NCBI GenBank assembly: GCA_964604565.1
Contig: CAZRZN010000075.1
Span: forward strand, 1 to 16,464
Length of the DNA: 16,464 bases
DNA from: CAZRZN01 sp964604565
GTDB lineage: Bacteria; Pseudomonadota; Alphaproteobacteria; Rhodobacterales; Rhodobacteraceae
Direction of reading: 5' to 3'
Shown here: one piece after another, positions 1 to 7,658 of the stretch
Layout: every line of letters begins with the position of its first letter
How positions within the stretch are numbered: position 1 is the stretch's first letter
The notes under the pieces: model-generated
Database searches by the model: none
Seen by the model: only the letters and a program-made list of their open reading frames with translations
What the model was told of the DNA's origin: nothing
Position numbers and translations under genes: made by a program

Positions 1-360
1 TCGTCGTAGCAGTTTGGCTGTGCGCGCGTCAAGAAAAGGGGTATCTCGTCCGTTGACGCAACCCACACACGACCAGGTGCGCGTCTGCACGTTCGACGAA
101 TGATGGAAGTGCGCCGACAGGGCGGCTGGCCAAGGGCTGGCTCCTTCGGAAGCACGGAGAAACTCTTGCGGTCATAGGGTTAAACCGTGTTTTTCAGAAA
201 CACCGGTGCCATATCGGCCATGTCTTCCCCACATCGAATGCAGACCAAAAAAATGACTGCATCCCCCTGTGTGTCTCAAGTCTTCGCTCTCTCTGTATCT
301 GCTTTCCATGGGTTGCCAGACAGAGTAGTCAGCCAGATCTTTGAAGGTCTGGGACAAATC
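1..360. other. Non-coding leader upstream of yaeQ
   Basis: I recognise no gene here. The yaeQ reading frame stays open back to an ATG at 187, but those extra 58 codons do not resemble the family and look like untranslated leader. Two short symmetric elements stand out: GGTTAAACC at 178-186, and a small stem GTGTTT (187-192) / AAACAC (198-203) with a 5-base loop. They could belong to a promoter or leader but are too short to assign. By eye the stretch is less G+C-rich than the transporter region. Confidence 0.5.
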
Positions 361-906
361 ATGGCGCAGAATGCCACCATCCATAAAGTCGAACTCTCCG
401 TCTCAGACATGGATCGTCACTACTACGAAACGCATAAACTTACCGTCGCCAAGCATCCGTCAGAGACGGATGAAAGGCTGATGGTGCGCATTGTCGCCTT
501 TGCGCTCAACGCCCATGAGCATTTGGAAATGACAAAGGGTCTTTCAACGGATGACGAGCCAGACATTTGGCAGAAAAGCCTGAGTGGAGAGCTTGATGTG
601 TGGGTGGCATTGGGACTTCCAAGTCCGAAGGTGATCCGGCAATCCTGCAGCAAGGCCAGCAAGGTGATTGTCTACGCCTATGGCGGCAGGACCGCCGCCA
701 TGTGGTGGGACAAGGTCAAGAACAGCGTCGACCGTTTTGACAACCTTCAAGTGATCAATTTTTCCGAGATCGAGACAGGCGCGCTGGCAAATCTGGTGAA
801 ACGTACGATGAAGCTTCAGATCAATATCCAGGACGGCGATGTGATGGTCAGTCTTGATGAAAGCATTGTCTACGTCACCCCGCTGAAATGGAAAACGGCA
901 ACGTAA
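361..906 (+). CDS. yaeQ: YaeQ family protein
   Basis: The 181-residue product matches the YaeQ family along its whole length and has the same length as the E. coli protein. From memory of that family, matching landmarks are an N-terminal start like MAQNATIHK, the segment AKHPSETDERLMVRIVAFAL near residues 32-51, TKGLSTDDEPDIW soon after, AAMWWDK in the middle and MKLQINIQDG near the C-terminus. YaeQ proteins are small cytosolic proteins with a PD-(D/E)XK-nuclease-like fold. The E. coli protein was once linked to RfaH-type suppression, but the biochemical role is not settled. I chose the ATG at 361 because it gives the family length; the frame runs on to an ATG at 187 with no family similarity. 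No strong Shine-Dalgarno is visible (GAAGG lies about 15 bases upstream). The gene stands alone, and its base composition (about half G+C in the lines I counted) is lower than in the transporter operons. Confidence 0.9.
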   Translation: MAQNATIHKVELSVSDMDRHYYETHKLTVAKHPSETDERLMVRIVAFALNAHEHLEMTKGLSTDDEPDIWQKSLSGELDVWVALGLPSPKVIRQSCSKASKVIVYAYGGRTAAMWWDKVKNSVDRFDNLQVINFSEIETGALANLVKRTMKLQINIQDGDVMVSLDESIVYVTPLKWKTAT

Positions 907-1697
907 TTCAACGGTCTGCCGAAAAGACGGCTTTGCGTAGCAAAAACATAACCATTTCAGGTGGATGCACCGCGCCGATGCCCGCATCGCATGTGCCAAT
1001 CCGCGGCACCGCTGACGTTGGCCATTGGCCGGCAGGGGCCAAGGATCTGTGGATACCCCGCGTTCGCGGCGTATCGATGCGAGGTCCGCCAAATTGAGGG
1101 CCTTCTGCCTCGAATGTCTCAATAAGCACAGCTCTTTGTCCGGGCTGGCACGATGGTGGCTGATCGCTGTTGCCGAAGTCGCCCGCGCCTTCGGTCTTGG
1201 CCGGCAGTTCAATAATGCAATGCTCGGGCAAACGGGTTCTTCGGACAAGGTCGAACATGCTGCCGAGCGCATCCGAGGTTTGCAAAGCTGACATGGCCCG
1301 GGGCGCGTTGCAGGGCGTGGCGTCCTGTCAACGCGGACATGGCAATGGCATCTGCCACGGGATGTGATGACACCTCGGCCGGTTTCGATCAACGCCGTCC
1401 AGTTGATGTCAGCAGACGGACGGCCTGTCTTTGGCGGGTCGCATTGCCGCGCCGGGGGCCTTTGAGCAGTGCCTGCACCGCGGGAAACCCGATTGTGGCA
1501 CCATGCCGCCGGACAGGTAGAAGAGTTGATGGACAGGCGCGTGCCCTCATCGGGATGCCTGCGCCGCAACGTGCCTTTGCGCCCGCTGATCTGCCCGGGG
1601 CAACCCATGCCAGAAATAGCGACATCCGCCTTTTAATCGCATCGGACAGGCACCACGAAGCTACCGTCGGATGCCGGACATCGTGTAGGGAAGTGGG
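907..1697. other. 791-base gap without a recognisable gene
   Basis: Several open frames cross this interval on both strands (for example plus 1025-1291 and 1339-1701, minus 908-1294 and 1389-1625). None gives a product I recognise, none has a convincing ribosome-binding site, and their residue usage (rich in Arg, Ser, Cys, Pro) looks like non-coding high-G+C DNA. Short symmetric elements are present: TTGGCC at 1018-1023 and again at 1025-1030, each able to pair with GGCCAA at 1037-1042. The interval may hold a decayed gene or mobile-element remnant, plus the promoter of the hydrolase gene at 1698. Confidence 0.45.
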
Positions 1698-2753
1698 ATG
1701 AACATGATCCTGTCAGTATCCGCCCGCCTCATGGGAATGGGCCTACTCCTGTGCGCTTCAATATCTGCGCTTCCCTTGCCGTCCGCGGCCCAAACGGAGA
1801 TCCAGACGTTGGAATTTCCATTTCTCACTCTTCGCAACAGAACAGAGTCGCCAGAAGCCGGAGAAGCCTATGGCAGCGAACGCAGCACCCTCAAAGCCGG
1901 CCATTGCCGGGTCGCGGAAGTCGACCTTGGCGTTCTTTCCCCCCTTGCTGACGTCGCGCCGAGCTTCCTGCGCGAGGAACTCCTGCGCGTGGACGACGTG
2001 CAGGAAATGGACCCTGCCAAGATGCTCGACGGACTTCAGGAGATCTCAGGTTCGCGTGGTCCCGTGCTTTACGTGCATGGCTATTACATCGGCTTCGACA
2101 AAGGCTGTCGTCGCGCGTCCCTGTTGCAGCAGAATGCCGATCTTGCGGGACGGTTCTTGTGGTTCAGCTGGCCGTCGGACGGCAGCGCGGCCTACTACAC
2201 GCATGACGAGTCCGACCTCTACTGGAGTGTGCCGGACCTTGCCGACACGCTCATCGAGCTGGAGCGCCGCTTTGGCGCCGGTGCCGTCGATGTGATCGGA
2301 CATAGCCTTGGCGCGCGGGGCGTGGTTCTGGCGCTCTCCGAGGTGGCCTACAGGCGGCCTGGCATCAAGTTGGGGCATGTCGCGCTGATGGCCCCGGATA
2401 TGGATTTCGAGATCTTCGCCCGAATGCTCCCCCGGCTCGAACCCATCGCGGAGAGCATCAGCGTCTATGTCGCCGCCGATGACACGCCACTTGCCCTGTC
2501 CAGACAAGTGCACGGGTATGCCCGCCTTGGCGAGGCGGGAAACGACGTCTCCAGGATCGCGGGCGTCGAGGTGATCGACCTCAGCGATTTGCCCAGCGAA
2601 AGCCCGACCGGGCATCTGTATCACATCTACAGCCCCGCCGTCGGCGCGGACCTGAGGCAGTTACTGCATGAGGGAAAGCGGGCTTCGGGCCGTCTTGGCC
2701 TTGTGGCGAAAGGCGAAAACCTTTGGCGCCTGCGGCCCGCCGAAGGGAATTGA
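1698..2753 (+). CDS. Exported alpha/beta hydrolase, DUF900 (COG4782) type
   Basis: The 351-residue product begins with a Sec-type signal peptide: a hydrophobic stretch at residues 9-27, then PSAAQ with likely cleavage after residue 31. It is therefore probably periplasmic. The core is an alpha/beta hydrolase. LYVHGYY at 124-130 is the first strand and oxyanion region, FSWPSDG follows at 156-162, and the nucleophile elbow GHSLG at 201-205 puts the serine at 203. The acid is probably among D261/D262 and the histidine among H306/H309, in a C-terminal YHIYSPAVGADLRQLL-type segment. This order of motifs fits the DUF900 hydrolases, whose substrates are mostly unknown; an esterase or lipase-like reaction is inferred. 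The start at 1698 has a purine-rich GGGAAGTGGG just upstream. Cysteine 19 is not preceded by a proper lipobox, so I do not call a lipoprotein. The next feature downstream is a decayed porin on the other strand, so there is no clear operon. Confidence 0.82.
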   Translation: MNMILSVSARLMGMGLLLCASISALPLPSAAQTEIQTLEFPFLTLRNRTESPEAGEAYGSERSTLKAGHCRVAEVDLGVLSPLADVAPSFLREELLRVDDVQEMDPAKMLDGLQEISGSRGPVLYVHGYYIGFDKGCRRASLLQQNADLAGRFLWFSWPSDGSAAYYTHDESDLYWSVPDLADTLIELERRFGAGAVDVIGHSLGARGVVLALSEVAYRRPGIKLGHVALMAPDMDFEIFARMLPRLEPIAESISVYVAADDTPLALSRQVHGYARLGEAGNDVSRIAGVEVIDLSDLPSESPTGHLYHIYSPAVGADLRQLLHEGKRASGRLGLVAKGENLWRLRPAEGN

Positions 2754-2789
2754 ACATGCCAGGTTCTATGGGAGACCTGCTGGACGACT

Positions 2790-3445
2790 GATCGGATAAC
2801 GCGGATCCTGTCCCCGAAGTGCGCGGTTTTTGAGACGGCGATCCCGCAGACCCGGGTGGCCTGACCGAACTGCACGGGGCTGTTCAACTCGTTTGCACGG
2901 ATATGGGCAAAGCGCAGCGTCAAGGTGTCCTGCGGCGCCCGCTGCACCCGAACCGCCAGCGTCAGCGCGTTCACCTTCGAATTGATGAAGGTCGATGCGG
3001 ATTTCGATCCTGTCGCCCAGGCGCTCGGGCTGCCCCGGTAGCAAAGCGGATCGAACCGTTCGAGTTTCGGGGTGTTCGGGTCGTCGCCGGAGAATGACCG
3101 GTCGCCCAGTGTCACGTTCGGCGACCATGCCACATTGGCGAATGAGTAGCCCGCCGTCACCCGCCCGGCCCAGACTTCCAGGTCGATGCGGTCGTTCCGT
3201 TGGAGGCCCAGTTCGCCGGTGAACGGATTGGTCTTGACGTAGACGCCGAGCGTTTTCGTGTCTTCCCGCGCGCCCGGTGTCACTGTCGGGGCGTCGACCC
3301 CGCTCGGGGCGGCTTGCGGGTAGGGCGCGTCGGAATTGAGCATATCGACGAATGTCGCTCCGACCGAGAGAAACGGTGCGGCGAAAGGTGAACGCGCTGC
3401 AAGACAGGGGGAGGTTTCCCAGTGGACCGGACGGGCACCTTGCCG
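2790..3445 (-). pseudogene. Remnant of an alginate-export-type outer-membrane beta-barrel gene
   Basis: The minus strand encodes an open stretch from just below the stop at 3446-3448 down to about 2790 that reads like the C-terminal half of an alginate-export (Alginate_exp) porin. Recognisable segments are GYSFANVAWSPNVTLGDRSF, then SGDDPN and LERFDPL (about 3130-3040), FINSKVNALTLAVRVQ, and LRFAHIRANELNSPVQFGQ followed by ATRV (about 2915-2849). The alternation of polar and aromatic residues suits beta-strands. The N-terminal half and signal peptide are missing: the frame hits a stop at 3446-3448, and I could not follow it convincingly in other frames. The last strands are also lost: after AHFGDRI (about 2820) the family resemblance ends. 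In this frame the nominal reading runs on into the antisense of the hydrolase gene. I call it a pseudogene; the parent family exports or takes up polysaccharides or hydrophobic compounds across the outer membrane. Exact ends are uncertain by tens of bases. Confidence 0.68.
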
Positions 3446-3801
3446 TCACACCCGATGCCGCCACCGATCTGCACGACGCCACGGGATACATGATCGGCTA
3501 CCTTGCCTCCTTGCTGATAGCTATTCGAAGATGCGCAGGCAGCGGTCGCGGATCGCGACGCACCATGACACCCCGAAGGCGATCCTTGGGCTCTCTCATC
3601 CTTCAAGGCCGGACCTGCGCGGATCACCTTGTTTTCACGAAAGTCGGCCCTTGGATCCTGCCGCATTGCGACAGGTGCGGAGGGCAAGCGGTTCGGCCTT
3701 TCGGCGAAAGGGTTGCGCATCGGGGCGCGGCGTTTCCGGCTGACCGCGCCAACCGGGAGAGGCAGATGCCACGGTGACTTGCAGGACCAAGGCCCCATGT
3801 T
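3446..3801. other. Gap between porin remnant and membrane hydrolase
   Basis: I see no intact gene in these 356 bases. Open frames on both strands give no product I recognise. The interval sits where the missing N-terminal half of the porin would be expected, so it may be that half decayed beyond recognition, or unrelated DNA joined by a deletion. I see no clear rho-independent terminator for the minus-strand hydrolase that ends at 3802. Confidence 0.4.
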
Positions 3802-5463
3802 TCAACAGCCTTGCTGAAAGCCGTTGTTGCAATGCACTTTCAGGCGCTCCGTATCGTCTGGGGACCATGCCTCCGGAGCGGTCACCTGAACCCATGGACC
3901 GATGTAGTCCTGCGCGAAATAGGCATGGCCATGCCCGGCGGGCGCGCCAAAAGACAGTGCCATGTCCAGCGCCAACTGGAATTGAGTCACGACAGGCATG
4001 AAGATGAGATGATCGGACATGTCCTCCGCTGCGGGATCGCGCAACCAAGGGGGCGCACGCCATAGAGACCGCGGGTCGTAAAAGACGACCGGATCACTGG
4101 AATATTGCAGGAAAACGATGCGCATCGGTCCCCAATCCGACTCCGCCTCGGATGCATCGGCTGTGTGCGAGGCGTATCGCACCAGCGACCCGTCCCCGAT
4201 TTCCGGCAGAACCCAGAACGAGCCGGTCTTGCGCTGATTCTGAACGTAGTTCCAGAACGCCGAGGGGAACGGTGGCCCGGCCCAGAACGCGCCGTCAATC
4301 GGATCGTCCAGCAGACGAAAGAGATTGGTCGCATGCATCGACGACCAGGCCCCGAGGCTCAACCCATGGACGTAGAGGCGTGGGCGCTCCCCCGCGGGCA
4401 GCGTCTTCCAGTAGCCGTGCACCGCGTCCTGCAGGGCGGTGGCCTGTTCCAGCCCTGTGCTGGTCTCAAGGATCAGGGCCAATGGTGATTGCAGGTAGGA
4501 GTATTGCGCCGCGACAGTGGCGATGTCTCCGCCATGCATGTATTCGACCGGATCGTGGGATCCGGTGTCCATCCAGCCGGTGCCGGTGGGGCTTGCCACG
4601 ATCAGCACGGCGCGGTCGAATGCACCCTGCCGTTTCAGTTCGGCCAGCGCCAGTTCCGCCCGCGCCTCAGGGGTTTCGCCGTTTGCACGGCCCACGTAGA
4701 CCCGGATCGGGTCCAGCGCGGGCCGCCCGGTAAAGACCGCGATTCCCGACGCATCGGGACCCGAAGTGATGAAGTCCCGCCCCGGTTTGCCGATCGCCGC
4801 CCAGTCTATCAGCGACTCGGCGCTGCCGGTCATGCGTGGGTCCGACGGACGCGGCGGGGCATCCTGAAACAGCTCCTGGGCGGCTTCATAACTTTCGTCC
4901 AGGCCCGTTACGACACGGTCCACGATGCCGTCCCGCGTCACGACGAACAGGATCAACGCCACCGCAATGAAACCCAGCACATTCGCCCGTCGCACCGGCA
5001 TCACCCGGTAAAGCCACGCGCGGATCAGTCTGAAAAGCCCGGCAACAAGGCGTCCCACCGCAAAAGCCGCGGCGAAGGTGGCCGCGGCCACCAGAAGGAT
5101 CGTCGCGAGGTTCAGCGCGTCTGCCTCCTCCATTCCCATCTTGAGGCGCAGGTCGTTCTGCCATCTCAGGCTGGACCAGAAGACCCAGACAAAGACCGCG
5201 ACCAAGGGGCCGGTAATCGCCGCCGTCAAAAGCGTGGCCGGTCGCCCGGAAAGCCGCGGAAGATCCGCCCCGCGCCACAAGAGCGCAATGATCTGGCCGA
5301 TCAGGTAGCCGATCGCCGTCACCAAACCACCAAGTCCCCCCTGCACGGCAGGTCCGCGGGGAATGAGCGAGGGTGTCAGCGAGGCCGCAAAGAACAGTAG
5401 ACCCAGCAACATGCAGGGGACCGAGAATTCACCAACGATCCGTCGCATGAGGCCGACTTTCAT
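3802..5463 (-). CDS. Membrane-anchored alpha/beta hydrolase (Abhydrolase_9 family)
   Basis: The 553-residue product has two parts. Residues 1-180 are hydrophobic, with about five predicted membrane segments (near 13-33, 44-63, 77-98, 118-146 and 162-177), as in the Abhydrolase_9 N-terminal domain. Residues 215-550 form an alpha/beta hydrolase domain: VYVGRANGETPEARAELAL near 255-274, LIVASPTGTGWMD near 287-299, and the nucleophile elbow GLSLG at 367-371 with serine 369. A GHGHAYFAQDY segment near the C-terminus could supply the catalytic histidine. The family is typically annotated as a membrane hydrolase of unknown substrate; the catalytic domain probably faces one side of the inner membrane. 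The ATG at 5463 has GGAG at 5472-5475, 8 bases upstream; an internal ATG five codons in is a weaker option. Its neighbours are the porin remnant downstream and an empty 445-base stretch upstream, so it is probably transcribed alone. Confidence 0.85.
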   Translation of the reverse strand: MKVGLMRRIVGEFSVPCMLLGLLFFAASLTPSLIPRGPAVQGGLGGLVTAIGYLIGQIIALLWRGADLPRLSGRPATLLTAAITGPLVAVFVWVFWSSLRWQNDLRLKMGMEEADALNLATILLVAAATFAAAFAVGRLVAGLFRLIRAWLYRVMPVRRANVLGFIAVALILFVVTRDGIVDRVVTGLDESYEAAQELFQDAPPRPSDPRMTGSAESLIDWAAIGKPGRDFITSGPDASGIAVFTGRPALDPIRVYVGRANGETPEARAELALAELKRQGAFDRAVLIVASPTGTGWMDTGSHDPVEYMHGGDIATVAAQYSYLQSPLALILETSTGLEQATALQDAVHGYWKTLPAGERPRLYVHGLSLGAWSSMHATNLFRLLDDPIDGAFWAGPPFPSAFWNYVQNQRKTGSFWVLPEIGDGSLVRYASHTADASEAESDWGPMRIVFLQYSSDPVVFYDPRSLWRAPPWLRDPAAEDMSDHLIFMPVVTQFQLALDMALSFGAPAGHGHAYFAQDYIGPWVQVTAPEAWSPDDTERLKVHCNNGFQQGC

Positions 5464-5908
5464 CCGTTTCTCTCCACTCCGTCAAAACCACGCAAGACCC
5501 CTGACCGCGCCTGTTCCAGCGAAACTTTCAGCCTTCGGGGCGCGTGCATGACGACGCAAACGGCCGGAGGTCGTTTCCAGGGAACTGCCCGGCAAGCAAC
5601 GCTAGCGGGTCGTTGCTGCACTGTCGATACGCGTGGCCCGCGCCGGCCGGCCAACGGTGCGCCAGCAAATGTCTGCCTATACGCCTGTGGCGGAAGAACG
5701 CGATTGTGCCATGATGCGAGGCGCAATCCGTCCCTGCCTCCATCCGCGCTGAATCCTCGAAGATCGACGCTGCGATGGCATATCACATTCCAGGGGTTCA
5801 TCACCTGCGCGCGGTTCTTTCATGGATGGTCATCGTCGGTTTTGGTCGGAGGGCCCGCATGAACCTGCGGTTGCCTGGATTGGTTGGCACAAACGGCTGC
5901 GGCAGCAG
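5464..5908. other. 445-base gap between hydrolase and acetyltransferase genes
   Basis: Both flanking genes are read leftward, so this interval should hold the end of the regulator/acetyltransferase transcript and the promoter of the membrane hydrolase. Open frames cross it on both strands (minus 5460-5804, plus 5548-5862), but none resembles a protein I know and none has a good ribosome-binding site. I see no convincing terminator: the short CTGC/GCAG stem next to the acetyltransferase stop is only 4 bp. Confidence 0.4.
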
Positions 5909-6736
5909 TCACCCCAGTTCGAGACTGGCGACGGCCTGGCCAGTTCCGTCGCCCGAGGGGACGGTTCCGCGATACATCCGCGCGGTCGTGAAGGTTTCGA
6001 TGAAACCGGCCGCCAGAAGCCGCGCCTGCAAGTCTGGCTGGTCGTCGGGAACGTCGATTGTGACCTGCTCCGCGCCCAGGGACTCCGCCGCAGCGGCGGC
6101 CAGTGACAGGGCCACCTCCGCGTCGCTGGCCACCACGGGGCCAATCTTGCATCCCGTCCGGCACAGGCGCGCTGTGGCAAAGGCGGCCGATTGGTCCGGC
6201 CGGTCCTGCATCACGCTGCGGCGGGTCTCCAATCCGGAGATCCACCTCTTGAGAAAATCCGGACGGCCGATGCCGAAGGCGCGACGGTCCGCGTCAATCA
6301 TGGCGGGCAGATGCGCGGGCGTGACGGGAACGGCCTCAGCGGGGACGCCCAAGGCGGATCGCGGTCCTTCGAGGCGCCGTGTGGCGCCAACCCGAACAAA
6401 GCCGGACCGGGCATAATTGGCTTCCTGTTCGGCAACCCCGTCAAGGCCGATCGTCCGGTTTCCCGCATGGGCGATGGCATGACGCCACAGCGCAAGCCCG
6501 ATCCCCTGACCCCGCAGGTCGGGCCGACAGATGTAGAATCCGAGAAAGGCAAAACTCTGAGAATGGTTGACCACCGAGATGCAGGCCGCCGGTGTGCCGT
6601 CCCGTTCGGCGATGAAAAATCCGCCGGGATCGGCGCCATGAAACGGATAGGCGTCCTCCAACCCGGGGTTCCAGCCCTCGTCGGCGGCCCAATCGAGCAT
6701 CCATGTCAGGTCGTCCTGCGTGGCTGTCCGGATCAT
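5909..6736 (-). CDS. GNAT family N-acetyltransferase with C-terminal extra domain
   Basis: The 275-residue product has an N-terminal GNAT domain (about 1-130). It begins MIRTATQDDLTWML, has GFFIAERDGTPAACISVV near 39-56, and carries the acetyl-CoA pyrophosphate-binding loop RGQGIG at 75-80, followed by LALWRHAIAHAG. Residues about 145-270 form a second region resembling the Acetyltransf_18 domain that often follows this kind of GNAT domain. GNAT enzymes move an acetyl group from acetyl-CoA to an amine; the acceptor is unknown, but a small-molecule amine handled by the neighbouring uptake operon is plausible. Its start overlaps the stop of the GntR gene by 4 bases (ATGA at 6733-6736 on the minus strand), so the two are almost certainly co-transcribed and translationally coupled. 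A GGAGG (about 6747-6751) lies 10 bases upstream of the ATG. Confidence 0.88.
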   Translation of the reverse strand: MIRTATQDDLTWMLDWAADEGWNPGLEDAYPFHGADPGGFFIAERDGTPAACISVVNHSQSFAFLGFYICRPDLRGQGIGLALWRHAIAHAGNRTIGLDGVAEQEANYARSGFVRVGATRRLEGPRSALGVPAEAVPVTPAHLPAMIDADRRAFGIGRPDFLKRWISGLETRRSVMQDRPDQSAAFATARLCRTGCKIGPVVASDAEVALSLAAAAAESLGAEQVTIDVPDDQPDLQARLLAAGFIETFTTARMYRGTVPSGDGTGQAVASLELG

Positions 6737-7422
6737 GTCTGCAATGCCTCCGCAAGCGACAGCGGCGGCGCGACCTGCTCGCGCAGATCGAGCGAGGAGA
6801 GCAAATCGAGCAGGTGACTCTTCATCAGGGCTTCGGCCTGTGGGGCGTCTTGATCTGCCAGCGCGCGCAACAACGCATCATGTGCATGGCTTTCGCACAG
6901 GGCTGCCCGCCTCTGCCAGTAAAGCGCAATGATCAGGGAGGAGCGGGACACGAGCTGCGCGACGAACTCGGCGATGGTGGCATGATCCGCGATCCGGGCG
7001 ATCTCTATGTGGAAATGCCCCGACAGTTGCAAGGCGCGGCTGGAGTCTCCGTCTGCCAGCGCGGCGTGCTCCGCCTCGATATGGGTTTTCAGCATCGCGA
7101 CGTCCTCAGCGGTGGCGCGCTCTGCCGCGTAGCGTGCCAGCCGCGGCTCCAGCAGGGCACGCGCTTCGAAGACTTCGCGCGCCTCGCGCGGTCCGGGTTG
7201 CGCGACAAAGGCACCGCGATTGCGCTTCAACGAGACCAGATGCACATGGGCAAGCTGCTGTAGCGCGGCGCGGACCACCGTGCGGCTGACACCATAGATA
7301 CTGCCCACCTCGTCTTCGCTGAGTTTCATGCCCGGCTTCAGGCGGTGTTCGTGGATCGCATCGGCAAGCCGGGCCGCGATACGGGCGCTGCCTGCTGCGG
7401 AGAGTTTGCGGTCAGTCTGCAT
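6733..7422 (-). CDS. GntR family transcriptional regulator, FCD (FadR-like) subfamily
   Basis: The 229-residue product has a winged helix-turn-helix at about 10-75: RIAARLADAIHEHRLKPG, KLSEDEVGSIYGVSRTVVRA for helices 2-3, and LVSLKRNRGAFVAQP for the wing. It is followed by an all-helical FCD ligand-binding domain at about 85-208. Candidate metal- or ligand-binding histidines of the FCD fold are H138 (GHFH), H181 (SHAHDALL) and H203 (MKSHLLDL). Such proteins usually repress adjacent catabolic or transport genes until a small carboxylate or amino-acid-like ligand binds. I chose the ATG at 7422 (GAGG at 7430-7433, 7 bases upstream) rather than the open frame back to 7518, because the domain begins right after it and the extension would run through the operator region. 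It is divergent from the ABC operon and coupled to the acetyltransferase, so it probably controls both units and itself. Confidence 0.92.
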   Translation of the reverse strand: MQTDRKLSAAGSARIAARLADAIHEHRLKPGMKLSEDEVGSIYGVSRTVVRAALQQLAHVHLVSLKRNRGAFVAQPGPREAREVFEARALLEPRLARYAAERATAEDVAMLKTHIEAEHAALADGDSSRALQLSGHFHIEIARIADHATIAEFVAQLVSRSSLIIALYWQRRAALCESHAHDALLRALADQDAPQAEALMKSHLLDLLSSLDLREQVAPPLSLAEALQT

Positions 7423-7658
7423 CCCTGTGCCTCGTCGTTTGCGGAACAAGATTGGGTCGGTCAGCGGCCGGAGACAAGTCCGAGCGTCGCATTCACCGAT
7501 TGTATACAACATTGGCAACTATTTTGGGCACAGTCTTGTTGCAACCGTTCAAGAACTGGGCGTTCGCTGTTTTCGGCCTGTCAGCCTCACGAAAGCGCTT
7601 CTGCGGCGCGGCGCATCGTGGCCAAGGTCCGGAACAGGACGGCAGACAAGGATCGAAC
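7423..7658. promoter_or_regulatory. Divergent promoter region of regulator and ABC operon
   Basis: These 236 bases separate the leftward regulator from the rightward ABC operon and must contain both start signals. The part around 7497-7545 is A+T-rich against its surroundings. It includes the TTGTATACAA palindrome and TTGGCA at 7513-7518, a possible -35 for the rightward operon, although no good -10 stands 16-18 bases after it. The ORF that runs through this region in frame with the ATPase has no family similarity, so I treat it as untranslated leader. Confidence 0.5.
7500..7509. promoter_or_regulatory. Perfect palindrome TTGTATACAA, candidate GntR operator
   Basis: The 10-base sequence TTGTATACAA is its own reverse complement and contains the GT...AC pattern seen in operators of FadR/FCD-type GntR regulators. 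It lies in the divergent intergenic region, 78 bases from the regulator start and about 150 bases before the ATPase start. The TATACA core could double as a -10 element for the leftward transcript, which would give autorepression. Binding is inferred; the symmetry is seen directly. Confidence 0.6.

Noticed and set aside
187..360. N-terminal extension of YaeQ from the ATG at 187
   Set aside because: The extra residues have no family similarity, and starting at 361 gives the usual family length of 181.
544..1608. A 354-codon minus-strand open frame across yaeQ and the following gap
   Set aside because: It is largely antisense to yaeQ, has no recognisable domain and no plausible start signal.
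4489..5400. A 303-codon plus-strand open frame inside the membrane hydrolase gene
   Set aside because: It is the complementary shadow of a clear minus-strand family member; its translation is Arg/His-rich without motifs.
5895..5912. A terminator just after the acetyltransferase gene
   Set aside because: The CTGC/GCAG stem is only 4 bp with no T-run, too weak to call.
7423..7518. N-terminal extension of the GntR regulator to 7518
   Set aside because: The domain begins right after the ATG at 7422, which has a good ribosome-binding site, and the extension would run through the palindromic operator.
7452..7658. N-terminal extension of the ABC ATPase to 7452
   Set aside because: No ATPase similarity before 7659, and AAGGA is correctly placed for the ATG at 7659.
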